DNA of 64,000 bases, taken from the NCBI GenBank assembly GCA_030651695.1, contig JAUSCD010000019.1, positions 81,423 to 145,422 of the forward strand. Reading direction: 5' to 3'. The position numbers and the translations under genes are program-made. Source of the stretch: Pseudohongiella sp. (lineage in GTDB: Bacteria > Pseudomonadota > Gammaproteobacteria > Pseudomonadales > Pseudohongiellaceae). The notes below the pieces were generated by a model, which made no database searches, had not been told where the DNA came from, and saw only the letters and a list, made by a program, of their open reading frames with translations. This document shows positions 54,828-62,339 of this stretch, piece by piece; position 1 is the first letter of the stretch, and each line of letters opens with the position of its first letter.

Positions 54828-55048
54828 TTAATAAGGGCTCTGGCCTTTCTCATAACCTCATCACCTGATATCGCTTGAACCAAACCACTGTCCAGCTCAT
54901 CGGCCCTTCGTCGGGCCTCAATCAGCCAGTCAGCCCGCAGCTCTTCGTCTGACGGAGACTCCAGGCTCAGGACTAACCGCTGGACCAACTTGGCACGCTC
55001 ATCTTTGGGAAGGTGAAGCGCCTCGTCTTCAATTTTCTCGAGATTCAT
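54824..55048 (-). CDS. addiction-module antitoxin (TIGR02574-like)
   Basis: This 74-residue acidic protein reads LEKIEDEALHLPKDERAKLVQRLVLSL, the pattern of the short 'putative addiction module component' antitoxins partnered with RelE/ParE toxins. The ATG at 55048 follows GAGG; the frame extends to 55066 without a ribosome site. It is first in the operon and would autoregulate it. Confidence 0.8.
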   Translation of the reverse strand: MNLEKIEDEALHLPKDERAKLVQRLVLSLESPSDEELRADWLIEARRRADELDSGLVQAISGDEVMRKARALIK

Positions 55049-55192
55049 GGACGATACCTCTCGCATTCAAGTGATGTTCAATTTTGCCATGGATGCCTCA
55101 TCTACTGCCACGAGTCATCGTCACATGTTAAGCACTTCGTCCACCAACACTCATTTGACCCGATCATGACGATATAAACCGGGTCTATAATG

Positions 55193-55969
55193 TCACGGCT
55201 GGCACTCAGGCCGCCGGCCCTGAGCCTGAGCCGCGTCGTACATGGCAATCACCGCAGGCATACGCCGCTCCAGATCACGAATGCGGGCCTGCGGCGCCGG
55301 GTGTGTGGAAAGGAACTGGGGCGGTCCGCCTCCGGATGCCCTCTCCATGTTTTGCCAGAGGGCGACACTCTGGCGAGGGTCAAACCCGGCCTGGGCCATA
55401 TAGTCCAGGCCCAGCAGGTCAGACTCGGTTTCGTCAGCACGCGAGTACGGCAAGTTAAGCAAAAGATCGGCGCCCATACTGATCAATGCCGGATCCATGC
55501 CAGTGGTCTGAGCGAGGACCGACACCCCCATCTGGGTTGCCAGCTGATTGGAAACCCGGGCTGCCGAGTGCCGCGCGGTGACGTGCGCAATCTCATGTCC
55601 CACCACGGTCGCGAGCTGGTGCTGGTTTTCGGCGACGTTGAGCAATCCCGTGAAAATACCTATCTTGCCACCGGGCAGTGCGAAGGCGTTGACCGAGGCG
55701 TCGTCAAACAGCACCACTTCCCAGTTCTGGCCACCGCCCGCCCCGGCAAGAATGGCAGAGGATACACAGTTGACATAACGGGTCAGAGATTGATCCCGGC
55801 TGACAGTGTTTTCCTGCTTGAGCTGTGCAAAAGCCTCCTCGCCCATCGCCGCCACCTGAGCATCAGACACCAGCAGAATCTGGCTACGACCAGTGGGAGA
55901 CGTGGCGCAGGCAGATACCAGCAAAGACAGAGACACTGCCGCGAGTGCAGTCGTTCGAAACCTTTTCAT
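55193..55969 (-). CDS. M48 family metalloprotease, lipoprotein
   Basis: This 258-residue periplasmic lipoprotein has a lipobox ending at Cys21 (LVSAC). The zinc motif HEIAH is at 125-129, with the third ligand Glu in DETESDLLGLDYMAQAGFD (about 187). The family (LoiP/YcaL/YggG-like) degrades misfolded outer-membrane proteins. AAGGAG precedes the start. It is shorter than BepA and lacks its TPR repeats. Confidence 0.87.
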   Translation of the reverse strand: MKRFRTTALAAVSLSLLVSACATSPTGRSQILLVSDAQVAAMGEEAFAQLKQENTVSRDQSLTRYVNCVSSAILAGAGGGQNWEVVLFDDASVNAFALPGGKIGIFTGLLNVAENQHQLATVVGHEIAHVTARHSAARVSNQLATQMGVSVLAQTTGMDPALISMGADLLLNLPYSRADETESDLLGLDYMAQAGFDPRQSVALWQNMERASGGGPPQFLSTHPAPQARIRDLERRMPAVIAMYDAAQAQGRRPECQP

Positions 55970-56056
55970 TGGAGACTCCTTGTACTTCAGAGAGAAAATA
56001 TCCTGACCGGCTATACGGCGTATTTCAAGCCACGGTCCCGACTGGCAGAACGGTCA

Positions 56057-57076
56057 CTACTGCTTCGCTCCTTCCGTCAGGCGACGTGACAGTGAAACAA
56101 CGTACGGCGCGGCACGCGCTGCAAGCATCGGATCAGCCGACGGTACTACACCTGCTGGCATGATCATAGGATTGAAGGTGATGGTAAGGCATGAGCCGCC
56201 TGCATCTTCGGAAACTGAGGTGACCTTAAGCGTACCCATACTGACCTTCTCACGGCCTTCCGGTAGTGGAACTGTAGCGTTGTCGATAGTGTCACCCGGC
56301 TCTGCCAGCTCCAGATTAAAATCAAAAGCCACCGCACCCTGCGCTACGCGCTGGCGCAGATCGTCAAACAAAAAGTTCGCGCCTCTGGCCTGCGCTTCTT
56401 CATCCGTCAGACCCAGCGTGCCAGCCGCCGGTTCAAACAACCATTTACCGTACTGAGTGACACCAGCAGCGTTAACAAAACCATAAGCGTGCACACCCCA
56501 GTAATTGACACCGGCGTAGCTGGCCGGCACCGGTTGCGACGCAAAATAACTGCCCTGCAGCAGCACTTCAGGGTTGGCTTCGTTAAAAGCCCTGACGAGA
56601 TCCGGATTGGCCGCCCCGGTCGCCGGGTCAGCCTGACGCGAAACGAGCAGCCCGGCTAACTGCTGCGGCGATGAAGAGCCAAACACCGGTGCGGAGATGT
56701 TGCCCATCTGCCATTGCTCGCCACCAGGCAGATCAAACTGCAGCGCCATGTTGCGCTGGCCTCGGGTGTTGTCAGGCGCATTCGGGTTGGCGCCGCCCAC
56801 GGAGAAACGCACAATCACCGGAACCGTCTCGCCACTGAAGACGGAGGCCGTAGACAAGCCGCGGGCGGCTGCGCTGCCAACAAACTCGCCCATGGCGCAG
56901 ATGCCCTTGGCGCCTGAGCGACGGTAACCCTCGTACTTGCCGAAGGTAGCTTCGAACTGATCGATCATTGCTGACGGGTCGGTGGCCGCAGCTGACGCCG
57001 GGCTGGACTGAGCCGATGCCCCCACAGCCAACAGGGAAGTGGCAGCAGCCACGATAGATACCATGATTATTTTCAT
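56057..57076 (-). CDS. exported catalase-family peroxidase lacking the usual distal His
   Basis: This 339-residue exported protein (signal peptide to about residue 22) is of the SrpA/catalase-related peroxidase type: VIVRFSVGG, RGQRNMALQFDLPGG, GNISAPVFG, and the C-terminal ARAAPYVVSL with the proximal haem Tyr. Where relatives read RxxHAKG with the essential distal His, this one reads RRSGAKG (Gly55). Classical catalase or peroxidase activity should therefore be impaired. The gene is otherwise full length, which argues for a changed rather than lost function. Confidence 0.8.
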   Translation of the reverse strand: MKIIMVSIVAAATSLLAVGASAQSSPASAAATDPSAMIDQFEATFGKYEGYRRSGAKGICAMGEFVGSAAARGLSTASVFSGETVPVIVRFSVGGANPNAPDNTRGQRNMALQFDLPGGEQWQMGNISAPVFGSSSPQQLAGLLVSRQADPATGAANPDLVRAFNEANPEVLLQGSYFASQPVPASYAGVNYWGVHAYGFVNAAGVTQYGKWLFEPAAGTLGLTDEEAQARGANFLFDDLRQRVAQGAVAFDFNLELAEPGDTIDNATVPLPEGREKVSMGTLKVTSVSEDAGGSCLTITFNPMIMPAGVVPSADPMLAARAAPYVVSLSRRLTEGAKQ

Positions 57077-57213
57077 TGAGGTATGAGTCCTTGCTGTAAA
57101 AGAGAGATGTCAAAGAGAAACGGGCGCGCCCCAGGCAATTTGTAACAACATTCTGTCAGAGTTTGCAGTGTCCACAAAGCCTCGGGCAATTCACTCTGAG
57201 CTTGACCGGAAAC

Positions 57214-57639
57214 TTATACCGCTCCTTCCCGCACAGCCTCGGCATAATCGGAATCGATAATAGTCTTGCCGATGGGCGCCAGCGCCAGCTTAGCCAGTTT
57301 GAGATGCTGGATGCCGAATGGAATGCCAATGATCAGAATAAAACAGACAAAGGCCATCAACAGGTGTCCGATCGCAAGCCAGAGCCCGGCGAACACAAAC
57401 CAGATGATATTACCCAGCACGCCCAGCACGCCGGTGCCGATATCATACTGATCCAGCTCGGTTCGCGAGATAGCTTCCCTGCCGAAAGGAAAAAACGAAA
57501 ACTCCCCGATCACAAAACAGGCCCGGCCCCAGGGAATGCCGATGATGGTCACGAACGCGATCAAGCCGATCAGCCACCAGATCAGTCCCATGACAAGACC
57601 CCCGAAGAGTAACCAGATGATATTGCCGATTGTGCGCAT
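57214..57639 (-). CDS. yccF: YccF domain inner membrane protein
   Basis: This 141-residue membrane protein has two near-identical halves: IGNIIWLLFGGLVMGLIWWL in the first and LGNIIWFVFAGLWLAIGHL in the second, each followed by ITIIGIPWG or LIIGIPFG. This is the YccF repeat. The function is unknown; E. coli YccF lies beside the YccS transporter. AGGAG precedes the ATG. The 199-bp gap upstream holds no gene. Confidence 0.88.
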   Translation of the reverse strand: MRTIGNIIWLLFGGLVMGLIWWLIGLIAFVTIIGIPWGRACFVIGEFSFFPFGREAISRTELDQYDIGTGVLGVLGNIIWFVFAGLWLAIGHLLMAFVCFILIIGIPFGIQHLKLAKLALAPIGKTIIDSDYAEAVREGAV

Positions 57640-57838
57640 GCGTTCTCCTGAAAATCGTAATGTGACTATTGTTGGTTTGTGTTTGTAACAAGAACCAGCA
57701 AAATGTGTACCACTACGTACTTACCTGTTTTTACTGAAGTTTAATCCAGATACCCATGTAAGATTTGGCGAAATCTCCCAACTAGTTAGTGCAATGACCA
57801 GAATCTGGTGCGATCACTAGCCCCTGGTCCCGAACCAC

Positions 57839-58723
57839 TTAGCCCAGCAAACGATCAATGGTGTTGTCCTTGGCCTGCCAGCGCTCATTAACCCACGCCT
57901 GCATACGCGCACGATGCGCCTCATCGTTCTGGTAATCGCCACCGCGCAGCTTGGCCGGTATCGGCAGAATCTGGATGTCTACCAAGATGCGCCCGATCCG
58001 GTTGGCAAACAGATCGCCGAGTTCACCCACGCCGTCGGGATAAGTGATGGTGACATCTACCAGCGTATCCAGCGACTCACCCATGGCATCCAGCACCAGT
58101 GCGGTGCCGCCGGCTTTGGGTTTCAGAAGATGCCGGAACGGCGATTGTTGTTGCGCATGTTTGCTGGCGCGAAAACGCGTACCTTCGGCAAAATTCACAA
58201 TGGACACCGGTATACGCCGGAATTTTTCACAGGCCTCGCGTGTGGCCGCAACGTCCTTGCCAGCCAGCTCGGGACGCTTCTCAATCTGCTGACGTGAATA
58301 CCGTTTCATGAACGGAAAGTCCAAAGCCCACCACGCAAGTCCCAACACCGGCACCCAGATCAGCTGGCTTTTCAGGAAAAAGCGCAACATCGGCAGACGC
58401 CGGTTAAACAGTTTCTGCAGGACCGGAATATCCACCCAGGACTGGTGATTGCACAGCAGCAGAAAATGCCCCTCAGGCATGGGCTCGGGCAGACCGGTCA
58501 CCACAATCTCCGTGTCGGTCAGGTGATCAAACATCCAGCTGTTCACGTCAATCCAGCTCGCGGCAATCGCCATCAGCACCCGGTCGCACACCGACTGCAC
58601 AGGTCGCACGCGAAAAACAGCTTTGACCAGCGCCACCACCAACAGCGGCGTGACGTGAATGATCGAGTTGAGGCTCAGCAGGATCGCGGCCATCACAACG
58701 CGAAGGCTGCGCAGCAATGTCAT
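57839..58723 (-). CDS. 1-acyl-glycerol-3-phosphate acyltransferase-like protein (YihG type)
   Basis: This 294-residue inner-membrane acyltransferase has an N-terminal membrane helix, the catalytic NHQSWVD (about 92-98, NHxxxxD form), FLLKSQLIWVPVLG and the acceptor motif NFAEGTRF. This is the YihG/PlsC-like subgroup that acylates lysophosphatidic or lysophospholipids. The ATG at 58723 has GGGAG upstream and starts just before the first helix; the open frame to 58819 adds unrelated residues. Confidence 0.85.
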   Translation of the reverse strand: MTLLRSLRVVMAAILLSLNSIIHVTPLLVVALVKAVFRVRPVQSVCDRVLMAIAASWIDVNSWMFDHLTDTEIVVTGLPEPMPEGHFLLLCNHQSWVDIPVLQKLFNRRLPMLRFFLKSQLIWVPVLGLAWWALDFPFMKRYSRQQIEKRPELAGKDVAATREACEKFRRIPVSIVNFAEGTRFRASKHAQQQSPFRHLLKPKAGGTALVLDAMGESLDTLVDVTITYPDGVGELGDLFANRIGRILVDIQILPIPAKLRGGDYQNDEAHRARMQAWVNERWQAKDNTIDRLLG

Positions 58724-58856
58724 AAGGAACTCCCTGTACATTAAGAGCTCGAACGGTATCTGCGAACCGGCAGATTGTCCAGAGTGCGCCCTGACGCGAC
58801 TGGGTTCTCGTACGGTCAAAGTTGCAAAAGTCCCAACACGGGACTAAGATACGGTC

Positions 58857-59159
58857 ATGCGAATCATTGCACTATCAACGCTGAGAAAGTTCTGGGACAG
58901 CTCGCCTTCTTACGCGGATGCTATTGAGCCAGGAATGGCCTGGTATCGCGAGACCCTGAAGGCCGATTGGTCTACTCCCAATGAGGTAAAGGCTCAATTC
59001 TCAAACGCCAGCGTCTTGCGCGATGGTCGCGTCATTTTCAACATCGCCGGAAACAAGTATCGAGTCGTAGTTTGGATTAATTACGCCTACCGCATCGTTT
59101 ATATTCGCTTCATCGGAACACACAGGCAGTACGATGAAATTGATGCTCAGACAATTTGA
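58857..59159 (+). CDS. higB: type II toxin HigB (mRNA interferase)
   Basis: This 100-residue protein matches HigB: MRIIALSTLRKFWDSSP at the start, WYRETLKADWSTPNEVKAQF and YRVVVWINYAYRIVYIRFIGTHRQYDEID at the end. The toxin cleaves mRNA on the ribosome. It is 8 bp ahead of higA, the toxin-first order usual for higBA. Confidence 0.9.
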   Translation: MRIIALSTLRKFWDSSPSYADAIEPGMAWYRETLKADWSTPNEVKAQFSNASVLRDGRVIFNIAGNKYRVVVWINYAYRIVYIRFIGTHRQYDEIDAQTI

Positions 59160-59167
59160 GGTGCACC

Positions 59168-59548
59168 ATGGAAATTCGCCCGATTAAAACAGAAGCTGAT
59201 TACGAGGCTACATTGAAAGAGATTGAAGGCCTTATGTCTGCTGAAGCCGACTCGTCCGAAGGAGATCGCCTGGATGTGCTTGTAACACTCGTTGAGGCTT
59301 ACGAACGAGAGCACTATCCAATAGGTTTCCCGGACCCGGTCGAAGCCATCAAATTCCGAATGGAACAGCAAGGTCTCACTGTTGAAGACCTTGTTCCGGT
59401 TATTGGTCGCAAGAACCGGGTTTATGAAATCCTGGCCCGAAAACGCCCACTAACCCTCCGTATGATAGAAGGGTTACATGAGACATTTTCTATCCCGGCC
59501 GAGAGCTTGTTGAGGCACAGTTCCAAACTTAACAACCACGCTGCTTAG
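59168..59548 (+). CDS. higA: antitoxin HigA
   Basis: This 126-residue protein has an N-terminal toxin-binding region (EIRPIKTEADYEATLKEIEGLM) and a C-terminal helix-turn-helix (about 68-120; LTVEDLVPVIGRKNRVYEILARKRPLTLRM in parts). It neutralises HigB and represses the operon. The ATG at 59168 follows GAGGTG; an upstream TTG is less likely. Confidence 0.9.
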   Translation: MEIRPIKTEADYEATLKEIEGLMSAEADSSEGDRLDVLVTLVEAYEREHYPIGFPDPVEAIKFRMEQQGLTVEDLVPVIGRKNRVYEILARKRPLTLRMIEGLHETFSIPAESLLRHSSKLNNHAA

Positions 59549-59574
59549 CGCTGCCGAGTTGGCTATTAAGGGTT

Positions 59575-59604
59575 GGCTTCTAACAATCTCGTGCTGTTAG
59601 CGCC
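59575..59604. repeat. inverted repeat between higA and the DUF2855 gene
   Basis: CTAACA and TGTTAG form a stem, extended by GGC/GCC, around a nine-base spacer. It overlaps the DUF2855 stop codon. It may be a weak terminator for higBA or a recombination-site relic. There is no T-run. Confidence 0.3.
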
Positions 59605-60697
59605 TTGGTAGCCGTATCACATGCCCCTCCTGCGGCGTCACACCACCCGCCAGCAACTGCGCAAAGACCCGCTGCGCAGCATCAAGACCATGACCCTCAA
59701 CAATCCTGAGCAACTCACGCTGTGGATCATTAACGTGAGCGCCAAAACGCGACCAGGCATTGCCCAACTCTTCACCGAAAGTCTGCGCACCCCACTCCGC
59801 CGTACGTTTGATTATCTGATCGGGCGCAAAGAAAAACGTCGGTGCCGGTCCCGGAAGCGTCTGCTTTTTTGGCATCGCCACCGTCTGCGCCGATCCCACC
59901 ACGCAGCTATACTTCAGCTCACGGCAATGATGGTGAATGGCGCTGCGCAGCTCGCGATCACCGGAGAAATCCACATACAGCGTCGGCACCTGAGCATCCA
60001 GCGTGTCCAGTTCCGAATAAGTCAGGGTGTGCCGGTAGCAACCAGAGCCGGCTACAAAATCACGATTACGTTCCGAGGTCAGACCGATGGTTTCCACCGC
60101 GTCGCCAATACAAAAACCCGTACCGTAAGCCGTCTTGCTGGACGCACTCGAGATCACCACCCGCTCCGCGCCAAACCACTTGTTGTCCGCCAGAAAGTCA
60201 GCCAGCGTAAACGAGGTGATAAACAGCGGCCGGTAGATCGCCTGGAATGCCTCGCTGTCCGCGCTGTACAACGGATCAACCTCGCAGCGCAGATACTGAT
60301 TGTAGGCCGCAGGCAAAGCCTGACGATGCGCCGAGCCGTCACGGAATCCACGCTTGCCCACATTCGCGGCCTGCACACGCAAAACACTCGCTGGCGGAAA
60401 ATAACCGTAGAAGCGCTCACCCTCACTGATACCCCCAACCGCGGAGGCCACCACATTGGCAAAACCCCACACCGGCACCTGCCCCCAGTCTGCATCGCCG
60501 GTGGGGAAGAAGTCCCAGTAACGCATGGCTGCGCCGTAGGCGGCGTAGGTTATGTTGTTGGTGGTTAGGGAGAAGAGGTCTGGGGCTAGGAGTACTTCGC
60601 CTGCCTCGGGTGCTGCTGTCGCTGACTGATTGTCGATACGCATCTGCGTTAAGTCGAGTTTATTCATTAACAGTCTGGCTTGGGGTTTTTGGGACAC
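59597..60697 (-). CDS. DUF2855 family protein
   Basis: This 366-residue protein looks like a divergent medium-chain dehydrogenase: NNITYAAYGAAMRYWDFFP, VPVWGFANVVASAV, RFYGYFPPASVLRV, a Rossmann-like VVISSASSKTAYGTGFCI and IGLTSERNRDF. These match DUF2855, which has no known substrate. The start is GTG at 60697 with AGGAG upstream. The 352-bp gap to the next gene is AT-richer than the region before it and holds no gene I accept. Confidence 0.75.
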   Translation of the reverse strand: MSQKPQARLLMNKLDLTQMRIDNQSATAAPEAGEVLLAPDLFSLTTNNITYAAYGAAMRYWDFFPTGDADWGQVPVWGFANVVASAVGGISEGERFYGYFPPASVLRVQAANVGKRGFRDGSAHRQALPAAYNQYLRCEVDPLYSADSEAFQAIYRPLFITSFTLADFLADNKWFGAERVVISSASSKTAYGTGFCIGDAVETIGLTSERNRDFVAGSGCYRHTLTYSELDTLDAQVPTLYVDFSGDRELRSAIHHHCRELKYSCVVGSAQTVAMPKKQTLPGPAPTFFFAPDQIIKRTAEWGAQTFGEELGNAWSRFGAHVNDPQRELLRIVEGHGLDAAQRVFAQLLAGGVTPQEGHVIRLPRR

Positions 60698-61025
60698 GAT
60701 ATTCTCCTGATGGAAGGCTTTGGTCTGTCCGTGAGTCTATAAGAATTCCCAATGTATCGAAAATTTTGGCTTGGGGCACAATTGAATATCTAACACCCCT
60801 CCATCTGGGTAATTGCTTCTACTTCGCGGTTGGCATAAAGCTGACGGTATATCTCACGCATGCACGACTATGCTGATATGCGCGTGCGCGATGAACGAAG
60901 GGATTGGATCTGCAAGCTGGAAAAGGCTGCGCTCTTTCAGTTAGTTACTTATGGCGCTTGAGAAAGAACTTAATTGATATATTGTGCAGAAAAGTTGGAC
61001 AAGTGCGCACGAACACTATACGAAT

Positions 61026-61032
61026 GTTATGC
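61026..61032 (+). other. possible integron core site (left edge of cassette)
   Basis: GTTATGC, a sequence seen at cassette junctions, lies 18 bp before the ATG of the HEPN gene, the usual distance. No attC hairpin is recognisable to its left, so this edge is uncertain. Confidence 0.3.
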
Positions 61033-61049
61033 AGTAAATCGGCGAAGCA

Positions 61050-61718
61050 ATGAACACTGAGCTTTATGACAACTTCTCAAATGAGGTGTATCAAGCCACT
61101 GCCTGCTACGTGATATGGAAGTATCTCCAGAATGAGCCTGCAGCGGACGACCAGTTACTCAAGGCGCTGAACAGAACTCCTCTGAGCTGGATAGTATTCA
61201 GACACACGTCAATGCTTGGCCTCATTATGGCGCTCGGGCGAATCTTCGATACAGATGGGGAGGCTGCATCGGTATTCGCATTGATTAATAGTTGCACTGA
61301 TGACATTGGCCAGTTCTCCAGGGAAAGTCTGAGGGCTAGGAAGCTTAGGCAACCCGGCGCCAACGAGTGGATAGATCAATACATGGCGAATGTCTATGAA
61401 CCTGCCGCTGCAGATTTCCACAAGCTCAAGCCGGGTATTAGAAAGAATAGGGAAATTTACGATCAGTTCTATAAACCTCTGCGCCATAATCTGTTTGCAC
61501 ATAGATCGCAATCTCACTTGAACAAAGAGAATGATTTGTGGAAGGCAACGAGCGGGGCTAATATCGAAGAGGTCTTGGATTTTCTGAATGATTTCGACGC
61601 CACTTTGAGAGAAACCTACAACAACGGCCGTGCGCCTGTGCTTCAGGGCAGAAAGATCAACGAAGAGTGGTTCGCCAAGGACATTCAAGCCTTACTTCAG
61701 AGCGTAAAAAATGCATAA
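61050..61718 (+). CDS. AbiU2-like HEPN protein
   Basis: This is a 222-residue all-helical protein. It contains PLRHNLFAHRSQSH with Arg145 and His151, the Rx4-6H catalytic motif of HEPN ribonucleases, and an N-terminal helical half (SWIVFRHTSMLGLIMALGRIFD) like the AbiU2 group. HEPN proteins of this group are linked to phage abortive infection and toxin-antitoxin systems. It lies alone in a segment bounded by cassette-like sites, with its stop codon inside the attC-like hairpin. Codon use is AT-richer than in the core genes. No partner antitoxin is seen. Confidence 0.72.
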   Translation: MNTELYDNFSNEVYQATACYVIWKYLQNEPAADDQLLKALNRTPLSWIVFRHTSMLGLIMALGRIFDTDGEAASVFALINSCTDDIGQFSRESLRARKLRQPGANEWIDQYMANVYEPAAADFHKLKPGIRKNREIYDQFYKPLRHNLFAHRSQSHLNKENDLWKATSGANIEEVLDFLNDFDATLRETYNNGRAPVLQGRKINEEWFAKDIQALLQSVKNA

Positions 61719-61814
61719 CAAACTGTTCCTGAGCGACCAAGGCAAACTGGCACGGCGCTTGCCGGCGCAACCGCCGCGCCAGTTCACCTTGGCGCCAGAA
61801 CAAGAGCGTTAGGG
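61713..61814 (+). other. integron attC-like recombination site
   Basis: The roughly 100-bp site begins GCATAACAAAC at the HEPN gene stop and ends GCGTTAGGG. Between them, arms 61737-61757 and 61772-61792 pair at 18 of 21 positions around a 14-base loop, and an outer TGTTC/GAACA pair flanks a short asymmetric stretch. This matches attC: simple RYYYAAC-like and GTTRRRY-like ends with an imperfect hairpin. The next gene starts 6 bp after it, as in cassettes. No integrase gene is in the window. Confidence 0.62.
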
Positions 61815-61819
61815 TTCTA

Positions 61820-62266
61820 ATGAAGCTGAAGCGAGTCATCCAAAAAGATTCTACAGGCTGTGGTATCGCCTGCGTTGCTATGATCGCTGGTATTTCGTAT
61901 GGCGAGGCGAAACGCACGGCGATCGCGCATGGAATCGTCAAAAAAAGGCCTCCCTACTACACGACATCGGGAGAGCTTACAGAGTTACTAAGGAAATTTC
62001 ATAGGGGCGCTACCAAGGGCCGAAAACTGAGCAAATGGGAATCTTTAGACAGACTGAGCATCGTCGGAATCAATTTTAGTTCGACACATGGCACTTGGCA
62101 CTGGGTAATTTATGTGCCCGGTATTGACGCCGGTTTCGTGCTTGACCCGAGAAAGAGTGTAAAAACTCACAAGCGAACAGACTTTTCACGCATGCGTCCG
62201 AGATCATACATTGCGGTTACCCCCCCTGATAATCAATTGCTCGCTACCAACAACGCTGGCGCGTGA
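61820..62266 (+). CDS. C39-like cysteine peptidase domain protein
   Basis: This 148-residue protein is a single papain-like C39 domain. It has Gln8 and Cys14 in QKDSTGCGIACVAM, His94 in TWHWVIYV and Asp109 in FVLDPR. C39 domains usually remove double-Gly leaders from bacteriocins when fused to an ABC transporter; here the domain stands alone with no transporter. It begins 6 bp after the attC-like site, so it is probably a cassette gene or lies just beyond one. The target is unknown. An inactive or regulatory role is possible. Confidence 0.7.
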   Translation: MKLKRVIQKDSTGCGIACVAMIAGISYGEAKRTAIAHGIVKKRPPYYTTSGELTELLRKFHRGATKGRKLSKWESLDRLSIVGINFSSTHGTWHWVIYVPGIDAGFVLDPRKSVKTHKRTDFSRMRPRSYIAVTPPDNQLLATNNAGA

Positions 62267-62339
62267 ATACAGACATTAGGATGATACGTGAGCCACCCGA
62301 ATGCCTTGGGATGAATAAATGATCGCCGAAAGGGAAAAC

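Noticed and set aside
60860..60961. Short frame of 33 codons in the gap before the HEPN gene
   Set aside because: Too short, with no ribosome site and no similarity I know; it may be a worn gene fragment.
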